The notes beneath the pieces are model-generated. The model worked only from the letters and a program-made list of their open reading frames with translations. It searched no databases and had not been told where the DNA came from. A program made the translations under genes and the position numbers. A stretch of 38,989 nt of DNA, from assembly GCA_026388345.1 (NCBI GenBank), contig JAPLJY010000029.1, forward strand, positions 1-38,989. Reading direction: 5' to 3'. The first letter of the stretch is position 1. Every line of letters begins with the position of its first letter. Positions 33,173 through 38,989 of the stretch are shown here, piece by piece. This DNA comes from Deltaproteobacteria bacterium (GTDB lineage Bacteria > Desulfobacterota > Syntrophia > Syntrophales > UBA5619).

Positions 33173-34333
33173 CTACTTGAGCGTGGACTTGGGAATGAAG
33201 GCATAGCCGCGTATCAGGCAGCGGGCCGTCCGGTCAACGGTCGCCCTCTTCAGCACAAAGCCGCCCTTCTCGCGAACCACCTTTCCCTCGGGGGCGATCA
33301 CACCGGCGGGATGTCCGATGCGCAGTTCTCCGCGCTCGATGATCTCCTTCCGCGCAAGCTGGTTGGCGATCGTACCGGGGATCATTGCGGCCGCCACGGT
33401 GCATACGGTGCCCGTCACCGGGTACGTTCTGTGCATCTTTTGCATGAACAGCAGCCGAACGACGAGGTCCACCGACTTCTGCAAAACCGTCTTTCCGGTC
33501 GTCCAATCCCTGTAATTCATCGGAGGCGCGCACAGCGCGATAAACGGGCTGTAAGGAACCTCTCTGGTCGCCTTCCGCCAGTCTTTGCATAGACCCATGA
33601 CCTGGGCGGCGACACTGCGGATCTTTTCGATGCGCTCGAGCAGTCGTGCGTCTCCATCGATTTCCTGGGGCGTTTCGCTTCCCTTGAGACCCAGAGCCGC
33701 CGCCCGGAGAAAGACCGTGGGGATCGCTGCATCCACGAGCGATACCTCGAAGTCGCCTTCCCCTCCGACCTTGAGTGTATCTGTCACCCTGCCTGTCGGA
33801 AGGAGCTTTCCGGTAAGGGAGCCCGCACTGTCCGCCCAGTCCAGGATGATCTTGGCACCGGTGCCCGGCACGCCGTCGATTCTGTGCTTGCCTTCGACTT
33901 CCGCATGATTGCCCCTCACGGGGACTTCCGCGACGATCACCTTGCCGGTGTTGACCTGGTGGATCCGGACCCTGGTGATCGGTTCCACGGCTTTCACCAG
34001 CCCTTCGTCGATGGCAAACGGTCCCACAGCCGACGAGACGTTGCCGCAGTTGGATTTCCAGTCGATCATGGGTTCGACCATACTGACTTGGCCGAAGAGG
34101 TAGTCTACGTCGCAATCCGGACGCGTGGAAGGGCTGATGACCGCCACCTTGCTGGTGAGCAATTCCGCCCCGCCCAGACCGTCGATTTCCCGGAGATCGG
34201 GGGCGCCGAAGGCGCGCATGATCACCTTGTCCCGTAGACGCTCATCCTTCGGCAGGTCGTTGGAGTGAAAGAAAATACCCTTGCTCGTTCCGCCCCGCAT
34301 GATGGTACAGCGAATTAATTCCTGAATTTCCAT
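33173..34333 (-). CDS. PrpF-family isomerase/tautomerase
   Basis: A 386-residue protein of the PrpF fold, two diaminopimelate-epimerase-like halves. Visible motifs are IMRGGTSKGIFF at 11-22, IDGLGGAELLTSKVAVI, and SNCGNVSSAVGPFAI with Cys96. Characterised relatives isomerise 2-methylaconitate (PrpF), 3-methylitaconate (Mii) or 4-oxalomesaconate (GalD), always moving a double bond in a polycarboxylate. It is the first gene of the catabolic block, with AAGGAG before the ATG and a perfect palindrome 170 bases upstream. Which polycarboxylate it uses is not evident; aconitate or methylitaconate-like acids are reasonable guesses. Confidence 0.92.
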   Translation of the reverse strand: MEIQELIRCTIMRGGTSKGIFFHSNDLPKDERLRDKVIMRAFGAPDLREIDGLGGAELLTSKVAVISPSTRPDCDVDYLFGQVSMVEPMIDWKSNCGNVSSAVGPFAIDEGLVKAVEPITRVRIHQVNTGKVIVAEVPVRGNHAEVEGKHRIDGVPGTGAKIILDWADSAGSLTGKLLPTGRVTDTLKVGGEGDFEVSLVDAAIPTVFLRAAALGLKGSETPQEIDGDARLLERIEKIRSVAAQVMGLCKDWRKATREVPYSPFIALCAPPMNYRDWTTGKTVLQKSVDLVVRLLFMQKMHRTYPVTGTVCTVAAAMIPGTIANQLARKEIIERGELRIGHPAGVIAPEGKVVREKGGFVLKRATVDRTARCLIRGYAFIPKSTLK

Positions 34334-34502
34334 GGGATATTCTCCTTATGATACAAAGATTTTTTTAATTCTATCAGGATAATACGGGATCGGGAAATGG
34401 ATGTATGCCCCTTTTATCCATATCCTTGGCTCATCGCAAGTCCAAAAATCCGGTGAATTGTACTGGTAATAAGCATGGGAACATTGAAACATATCCGATC
34501 TA

Positions 34503-34512
34503 CTGTCGACAG
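34503..34512. promoter_or_regulatory. Palindrome upstream of the catabolic operon (possible GntR/FCD operator)
   Basis: CTGTCGACAG is a perfect 10-base palindrome in the 208-base region before prpF. FCD-type GntR regulators often bind short palindromes with a GT..AC core, which this has, and such a regulator is encoded in the same block. A related but not identical site, CGTCAGACG, lies at 26291-26299 ahead of livK. The link is an inference. Confidence 0.35.
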
Positions 34513-34541
34513 CCGACGATTAGCATATCGCCGATGAAATT

Positions 34542-35241
34542 TTATTTGTCAAGAATAATTTTCAAAAGGGGAACATTCTTGTTGGTAGTGTCTGGGCAAT
34601 CGTTCTTGCAGTTGAAAGTTACAGAGCTGCAGACAGGATTAGTACTGACCCTTTCGAGGGCCAATTTCTCCCGTACTTCATCCAAATTCAACGGGTTCAT
34701 CGGCTTACAGAGGATTTCATTAACCCGTAGTTTCTTTATGTTTCGGGAAGAAGCGGCCTGCATTACGAGTGCTGTATCCGATCCGCAACCAGTCCCGGCA
34801 ATCGCGATCATTTTTTCTCCACTGGTTAAATAGCCTGCATCTGTCGCCATCAGAACAATTTCAACGCATACTTTAACCCCTGGGGAAAAGCAGCTTAACA
34901 GGTTGGCCATCAGGATCGGAATATTCGATTCGTATAAATTCTCGGTATGAAACAGCATGGTCCCAAAATGAACTTCAATGCCCTGATTCTCTTAGTGTTT
35001 TAACCAATTCCTGCGGGAATGGATTTGTTTTCCTTACAAAATCAAACTGATGAGGTACGACGATTAACTTGACTCCCCTCTCTTTAAAGAAACCAACCGC
35101 TTTTCCGGCTGTGGCGCCGGTCGTGGATGCCAGCACCAATTTCCTGATTCCCAACGCAGTCAATCTCTCCCGGACCAAGCCGAAAGTGATGTCTGTATTT
35201 TCCGGTTTAATATCTTCGAAATAAACGATTTTGCTTTCCAT
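34542..35241 (-). pseudogene. Pyruvate-kinase C-terminal-like domain protein, frameshifted
   Basis: Two frames together give one protein. The first (35241-34975) begins MESKIVYFEDIKPENTD and contains LVLASTTGATAGKA; it ends at LRESGH-stop. The next frame continues at 34979 with IEVHFGTMLFHTENLY, then SPGVKVCVEIVLMATDAGYL and IAIAGTGCGSDTA, ending with EILCKP and a tail of about 50 residues. Removing one base from the GGGC at 34983-34980 restores LRESGIEVHFGT. The family, about 190 residues in other anaerobes, is a stand-alone relative of the pyruvate kinase C domain with unknown role. The DNA looks more A/T-rich than its neighbours. A sequencing error is possible. Confidence 0.75.
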
Positions 35242-35665
35242 GCTCTCAGCCTCTCGACTTTATGGTGATTATTTTTTGAAGATTCCAGAGAGAATTTGAC
35301 TCGCTTCGGGTATTTGTATCACTTGTACCGTTAGAGTTCAAGAAAATGGGGGCTCCCCAATCACTATAGCAGGCGCAGGGTTCGTTTCCTTACTTCAAGA
35401 GCGATAAAGCCGGGGATACATATCGATCGTTTGCCATGGAAGTATTCACCGTGCCGACTTGCAGACAAAGCCCGTAAAAGTGGGAGAGATAACTCATGAA
35501 AATCCGAGAGGCCCTGGCGCAACAAACGGAGAGAAAAGACCGGAAAGGGGGACCATCCGCGAAGGCGAGGAGGGCGTTGGAACCTTGCGGATGACCCCCC
35601 TGTTGTTGGATGAGCGCCGCAGTATCGCGACCACCATCGTTTGGGGGACGATTATTTCGAGTTTA
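35242..35665. other. Intergenic region between the frameshifted gene and the Spy-like gene
   Basis: No well-supported gene lies in these 424 bases. A small GGGG-GCT-CCCC hairpin is at 35348-35358. The only translatable item with a ribosome site is a 32-codon plus-strand frame at 35496-35594. No terminator is obvious for either flanking minus-strand gene. Confidence 0.45.
35496..35594 (+). CDS. Possible 32-codon small ORF
   Basis: ATG with GGGAGAG 7 bases ahead starts a short, very basic peptide (MKIREALAQQTERKDRKGG and 13 more residues). I recognise no family. It could be a relic of a longer gene or chance; only the ribosome site argues for it. Confidence 0.2.
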   Translation: MKIREALAQQTERKDRKGGPSAKARRALEPCG

Positions 35666-36193
35666 TCATTTGCCGCCGAAACCGGGGCCGCCGCCGAAAC
35701 AGCCCGCTCCATCCGGCCCTCCGGGGCCGAAACCATGCAGGGGACCGAAACCGCGCCCGCGCCCGTGACCGGGACCGCGACCCTGAACGAAGGATCCAAT
35801 CTTCTCCCTCTGTTCAGGCGTTAGAACCTTCACGGCTTCCAGACGATAGGCCGTCATCTTGTCCTCCATCTGATCCCGGAGGGACCGCATCTCCTTCTGG
35901 GCCGCTGTGATCTTCGCCTGATCCGGATTCGGTTCCAGCCAGAGTTTCCGGATCTCATCCCGCTTGGTGAACATCTGTTCCTGAAGGGGTTTCATCTCTT
36001 TCCACTGTGTCTCCCGCATCTCTTTGATCTTCGCCGTCTGCTCCGCCGTCAGGTTCAACCCGGCCGGCCCCTGAGAATCGCCCCGCGCGCAGGGACCATA
36101 ACCCGGACCCCGCCCCCAGCCGAAGGCGAAGGCCGAGGTTGCAACCGCCGCCGCAAAGAACACGGCCATCACTGTCAACGTTACTTTCTTCAT
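35666..36193 (-). CDS. Spy/CpxP/ZraP-like periplasmic protein
   Basis: A 175-residue exported helical protein. The signal peptide covers about residues 1-23 (cleavage after AFA). Two LTxxQ-type motifs, LTAEQ near residue 50 and LTPEQ near 123, bracket a long charged helical hairpin, the hallmark of Spy/CpxP/ZraP chaperones that guard envelope proteins or bind metal. The tail (about 137-175) is rich in Gly, Pro, His and Phe. The ATG at 36193 is preferred because AAGGAG is 7 bases ahead; one two codons earlier is too close. A sigma-54 promoter drives it, and the divergent two-component genes are the expected controllers, as for zraP-zraSR. Confidence 0.85.
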   Translation of the reverse strand: MKKVTLTVMAVFFAAAVATSAFAFGWGRGPGYGPCARGDSQGPAGLNLTAEQTAKIKEMRETQWKEMKPLQEQMFTKRDEIRKLWLEPNPDQAKITAAQKEMRSLRDQMEDKMTAYRLEAVKVLTPEQREKIGSFVQGRGPGHGRGRGFGPLHGFGPGGPDGAGCFGGGPGFGGK

Positions 36194-36289
36194 TTTCATT
36201 CTCCTTGATAACCGTTTTTATATTTTTGATCCATTTTCCAGCGAAACCCGATCCCTGATGTTCGTGGTCTCCATTTTGCTTCTGTTCGG

Positions 36290-36305
36290 AGCAACAGCCG
36301 TGCCA
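36290..36305 (-). promoter_or_regulatory. Sigma-54 promoter of the Spy-like gene
   Basis: The minus strand reads TGGCACGGCTGTTGCT (36305-36290): TGGCAC, five bases, TTGCT, matching the -24/-12 consensus at every defined position with exact spacing. The predicted start near 36279 is about 85 bases ahead of the Spy-like ATG. The divergent gene pair ends in a response regulator with the sigma-54 activation domain, so activator and target sit side by side. Confidence 0.85.
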
Positions 36306-36400
36306 AAATGCATATTAATCAGCAAAGTATCTGAATTATTGATCTATATCGATCCTCTGCCGGACCGCGCCCTGACCGCAACGGATCGCCGCAGAAAAAT

Positions 36401-36455
36401 GTGGATCATAAGTATCCACTTGTGGTATCCAGTTGCCTAACAAGTATCCAGATAC
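36401..36455. promoter_or_regulatory. Clustered GTATCCA elements, possible activator sites
   Basis: GTGGAT-N7-ATCCAC (36401-36419) and GTATC-CA-GATAC (36444-36455) are inverted repeats, and the heptamer GTATCCA occurs three times (36412, 36425, 36444). They lie roughly 120-175 bases upstream of the sigma-54 transcription start, the usual place for activator binding. Confidence 0.45.
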
Positions 36456-36532
36456 GGGTCTTGCGGAGGAAACTTCCGGGGCGCGGTACGGTCCGACAAA
36501 TAGAAAAGTCTTGGAATCAAAAGGAAAGGGAT

Positions 36533-38356
36533 ATGAAGGGCAAGCGATACGGCAGGAAGCGGTTCTGGGCGGTGATCCCACCATGGCTGATCATCGGAGC
36601 GGTCGTGATCCTCGTCCCCGTCTTCATCTTCATGACCCTGGAAAACATCAACCGGCAGAAGGAACAGACGACACGCCTCCTCGTGGAGAAGGGGGCGGCC
36701 CTGATCCGTTCCTTCGAAGCGGGCGCCCGGACGGGGATCGGGCTCAGTTGGGGCGGCTTCCAGCTCCAGAAGCTCCTCATGGAGACGGCCGAGCAGCCGG
36801 ACATCGACTACCTGATCGTGACCGACACCCGGGGAACGATCCTGGCCGACAGCGATCCCCTGCGGATCGGCGCGATCTACGGCCAGGACCTTGATCTGGC
36901 GAAAATCGCCGGTTCCGAAAAACCCGCCTGGCGGCAGGTTCCCAACAGCGAAGGGGCCGACACCTTCGAGGTCTATCGACGGTTTGCGCCAACGAGAGGG
37001 CACTTCCCGGGGTTTCCCGATCCGTTCCCGGCGCGATCGCCGCTGGAGGCGCCCCCTTCCGGATTTCCCGCCCCGCCCTCTCCCGGATCTTCGGGCCCTC
37101 CCCCGCCGGGCCGGCCTGCAGCATCGGAATCAGGTTCGCCGGGCCTGGTCATCTTCGTCGGTTTGGATATGGGACCGATCGCGGCCGCCCACGAGGAGGA
37201 TACCCGCCATACGATCTGGATGGCCATCCTCTTTCTGCTTATCGGCTGCGCGGGGATCATCTCGCTGCTCCTCGCCCAGGGCTATCGTACGGCGCGGAGC
37301 TCACTCTCCCGGATCAAGGCCTTCTCCGACAGCCTCGTGGAGAACATGCCGATCGGCCTCATTGCCACCGACGCCGGGGGAAGGCTGAACGCATTCAACC
37401 AGACGGCGGAGGCGATCTTCAAACGCACCGCCGGGGAGGTCCTCGGGAAACCGGCGGAGGAGATCCTTCCGGGGAGTTGCCGGGAGCTTTTCCGGACACT
37501 TGCAGAAGAGCGGCGGCTCATCGAGCGGGAAATCGATTGTACCGTGGAGGAGGGCCGGACGATCCCGCTTTCGGTGATCGCGACGACGCTCCGCGAGGAG
37601 GACGGCGCCTTCGTCGGCCATGTCATCCTCTTCCGGGACATGACGGAGATCCGGCGCCTCGAAGAGGAGGTCGCCCGGAGCCGGCGTCTCGCCTCCCTGG
37701 GAAGCCTCGCCGCCGGCGTCGCCCACGAGATCCGGAATCCGCTCAGTTCGATCAAGGGGTTCGCCACCTGGTTCCGGGAGCGCTACCGGGACAATCCCGA
37801 AGACCGGGAGACGGCGGAGGTGATGATCCGCGAGGTGGACCGGCTGAACCGCGTGATCACGCAGCTCCTTGAATTTGCAAGGCCGCTGACGATGGAACGC
37901 GTTCCGGCCTCCCTCCCCGCGGTGATCCGTCACGGGCTGAAGATGGTCGAAGGCGAGGCACACCGGAAGGGGGTCTCCCTCAAGACGGACCTCTCTCCGG
38001 AGATCGGGGAGATCCCCCTCGACGCCGACCGGATGACCCAGGTCCTGCTGAACCTTTTCCTGAACGCCATCGGAGCGATGGATGCGGGGGGCATCCTCGA
38101 TGTCTCCCTCATGCTGCGGGACGAACGGACCGTCCGGATCACGGTCGCCGATACCGGCATCGGCATCCCCAAAGAGGACCTACCCCGGGTATTCGACCCC
38201 TATTTCACGACCCGATCGTCGGGAACGGGACTCGGACTCGCCATCGTCCACAAGATCGTCGAGGCCCACGGCGGGGAAGTCCGTCTGGAGAGCGAACCGG
38301 GGCACGGCACGATGGCCACCATCCTCCTCCCGGTGAAAACGGAAACGAAAGGGTGA
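36533..38356 (+). CDS. PAS-domain sensor histidine kinase (ZraS/AtoS-like)
   Basis: A 607-residue inner-membrane kinase: membrane segment 11-34, periplasmic sensor 35-226, second segment 227-249, PAS domain about 262-375, then HisKA with GVAHEIRNPL (His398) and an ATPase domain with N-box NLFLNAIGAM, DTGIGIP and GTGLGLAI. The sensor contains a proline-rich stretch (about 158-194) that is unusual in this family. The ATG at 36533 has GGAAAGGG ahead; the frame is open earlier without cause. The response regulator gene starts 7 bases after its stop. The divergent Spy-like gene and its sigma-54 promoter suggest envelope or metal stress sensing. Confidence 0.92.
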   Translation: MKGKRYGRKRFWAVIPPWLIIGAVVILVPVFIFMTLENINRQKEQTTRLLVEKGAALIRSFEAGARTGIGLSWGGFQLQKLLMETAEQPDIDYLIVTDTRGTILADSDPLRIGAIYGQDLDLAKIAGSEKPAWRQVPNSEGADTFEVYRRFAPTRGHFPGFPDPFPARSPLEAPPSGFPAPPSPGSSGPPPPGRPAASESGSPGLVIFVGLDMGPIAAAHEEDTRHTIWMAILFLLIGCAGIISLLLAQGYRTARSSLSRIKAFSDSLVENMPIGLIATDAGGRLNAFNQTAEAIFKRTAGEVLGKPAEEILPGSCRELFRTLAEERRLIEREIDCTVEEGRTIPLSVIATTLREEDGAFVGHVILFRDMTEIRRLEEEVARSRRLASLGSLAAGVAHEIRNPLSSIKGFATWFRERYRDNPEDRETAEVMIREVDRLNRVITQLLEFARPLTMERVPASLPAVIRHGLKMVEGEAHRKGVSLKTDLSPEIGEIPLDADRMTQVLLNLFLNAIGAMDAGGILDVSLMLRDERTVRITVADTGIGIPKEDLPRVFDPYFTTRSSGTGLGLAIVHKIVEAHGGEVRLESEPGHGTMATILLPVKTETKG

Positions 38357-38363
38357 TCCATTC

Positions 38364-38989
38364 ATGAAGGCAATCCATTCCATTCTCGTGGCGGATGACG
38401 ACCTTGCCCACCGGACGATGCTCCGGACGCTCCTGTCGGGCTGGGGCTATGCGATCACGGAGGCTGACGACGGCGGGAGCGCCGTTGCGGCGGTGCAGGG
38501 CCGGCCCTTTGACCTGATCCTGATGGACATCCGGATGATCAAGGTTTCGGGCCTCGCGGCGCTGGCCGAGATCAAGGCCTTCAACCCGGCAATCCCCGTC
38601 GTCATCATGACGGCCTACGCCTCCGTGGAGACCGCCGTGGAGGCGCTCAAGAAGGGGGCCTACGACTACCTGACGAAGCCGCTCGATTTCGACGAGCTCC
38701 ACCTCACGCTGGAACGGGCGATGGAGCACAGCCGCCTGAAGGAGGAGAACCTCCTCCTGAAAGAGAGCTTGGGCGACCGCTTCGACCGGCGGAACATGAT
38801 CGGGCGCTCCGCCGCCATGAACCGGCTCCTGGACACCGCGGCCCAGGTCGCCCCCTCGGAGGCGACGGTCCTCATCACCGGGGAATCGGGGACGGGCAAG
38901 GAGATGATCGCGGGGCTTATCCACTTCAACAGCCTCCGGAAGGAGCGGCCATTCATCAAGTTCAACTGCGCGGCGATCGCCGAGACCCT
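38364..38989 (+). CDS. Sigma-54-dependent response regulator (ZraR/AtoC-like), partial
   Basis: The first 208 residues are visible and the frame runs off the right edge. The receiver domain (4-118) has the acidic pocket ADDD at 10-13, phosphorylation site Asp55 in LILMDIRM, and Lys105 in LTKPLDF. From about 145 the AAA+ domain begins (MIGRSAAMNRLL) with Walker A GESGTGKE at 173-180; the GAFTGA sigma-54 contact and DNA-binding domain lie beyond the window. It is the partner of the kinase just upstream and the likely activator of the divergent sigma-54 promoter. Confidence 0.93.
   Translation, partial: MKAIHSILVADDDLAHRTMLRTLLSGWGYAITEADDGGSAVAAVQGRPFDLILMDIRMIKVSGLAALAEIKAFNPAIPVVIMTAYASVETAVEALKKGAYDYLTKPLDFDELHLTLERAMEHSRLKEENLLLKESLGDRFDRRNMIGRSAAMNRLLDTAAQVAPSEATVLITGESGTGKEMIAGLIHFNSLRKERPFIKFNCAAIAET

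Larger units (their letters stand above)
36200..36532. promoter_or_regulatory. Divergent control region between the Spy-like gene and the sensor kinase gene
   Basis: This region of 333 bases contains the sigma-54 promoter at 36290-36305 and, to its right, symmetrical elements suited to an activator. An A/T-rich tract at 36308-36355 separates them. No clear sigma-70 promoter for the kinase gene could be picked out, although it must lie here. Confidence 0.55.

Noticed and set aside
35590..35824. Plus-strand frame starting MTPLLLDERRS that overlaps the stop of the small ORF
   Set aside because: The ATGA overlap looked like coupling, but most of the frame runs antisense through the Gly-rich end of the Spy-like gene and has no family features.
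36422..36438. Second sigma-54 promoter, TGGTATCCAGTTGCC, driving the kinase
   Set aside because: It has GG and GC dinucleotides but only 9 bases between them instead of the required 10, so sigma-54 is unlikely to use it.
1..38989. tRNA, rRNA, CRISPR array, cobalamin or SAM riboswitch
   Set aside because: Intergenic regions were read for the relevant signatures, especially ahead of the corrinoid and methyltransferase genes, and none was seen.

Overview
The window is about 39 kb of a GC-rich bacterial chromosome. Nearly all genes lie on the minus strand; the exceptions are one small cupin gene and a two-component system at the right end. I see no rRNA, tRNA, CRISPR array, transposase or phage gene. 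The gene content suggests an anaerobic deltaproteobacterium (Desulfobacterota, perhaps Syntrophus/Smithella-like): corrinoid methyl-transfer proteins, an iron-sulfur two-subunit fumarase, short two-subunit LeuC/LeuD, several TRAP and branched-chain-type ABC transporters, a bacterial aconitase X, and a Spy/ZraP protein beside an NtrC-type system. The lineage is an inference from gene content only.

Layout. (1) 1-3064: a DUF3047 secreted protein, pyrE, a repeat-rich spacer, and a homocysteine methyltransferase-type protein whose second, pterin-type domain looks degenerate. (2) 3169-3617: a lone plus-strand cupin. (3) 3700-8522: a leuA-leuC-leuD-leuB operon. Upstream of leuA are a promoter, a 46-codon Leu/Ile-rich reading frame and a perfect intrinsic terminator, which together look like an attenuator. 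(4) 8551-14994: TRAP transporter (dctP-dctQ-dctM), a UroD/MtaA-type methyltransferase, a corrinoid protein and fumarase alpha/beta, all in one direction. (5) 15400-18368: a second TRAP transporter with a fused QM permease. (6) 18460-34333: a long same-strand catabolic block. In transcription order it encodes a PrpF-type isomerase, a FAD fumarate-reductase-like protein, aconitase X small and large subunits, a divergent enolase, a class III CoA transferase, a GntR/FCD regulator, a complete Liv-type ABC transporter (K, H, M, G, F), a metallo-beta-lactamase hydrolase, an old-yellow-enzyme/2,4-dienoyl-CoA-reductase-like protein, and the C-terminal remnant of a CitE/HpcH-type lyase. (7) 34542-35241: a pyruvate-kinase-C-like gene broken by a one-base frameshift. 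(8) 35666-38989: a Spy/ZraP-like periplasmic protein with a near-perfect sigma-54 promoter, divergent from a PAS histidine kinase and a sigma-54-activating response regulator, as in the enterobacterial zraP-zraSR arrangement.

The most interesting part is region 6. It reads as an import-and-degrade system for an unsaturated or branched organic acid: ABC uptake, isomerisation, double-bond redox, hydration or dehydration by aconitase X, an enolase-superfamily step, CoA activation and possibly (now lost) C-C cleavage. I do not recognise this combination as a described pathway, and its substrate cannot be read from sequence alone. The leu leader, the corrinoid/fumarase operon that lacks a substrate-specific methyltransferase, and a paired palindromic repeat with a compensatory base change also deserve attention.
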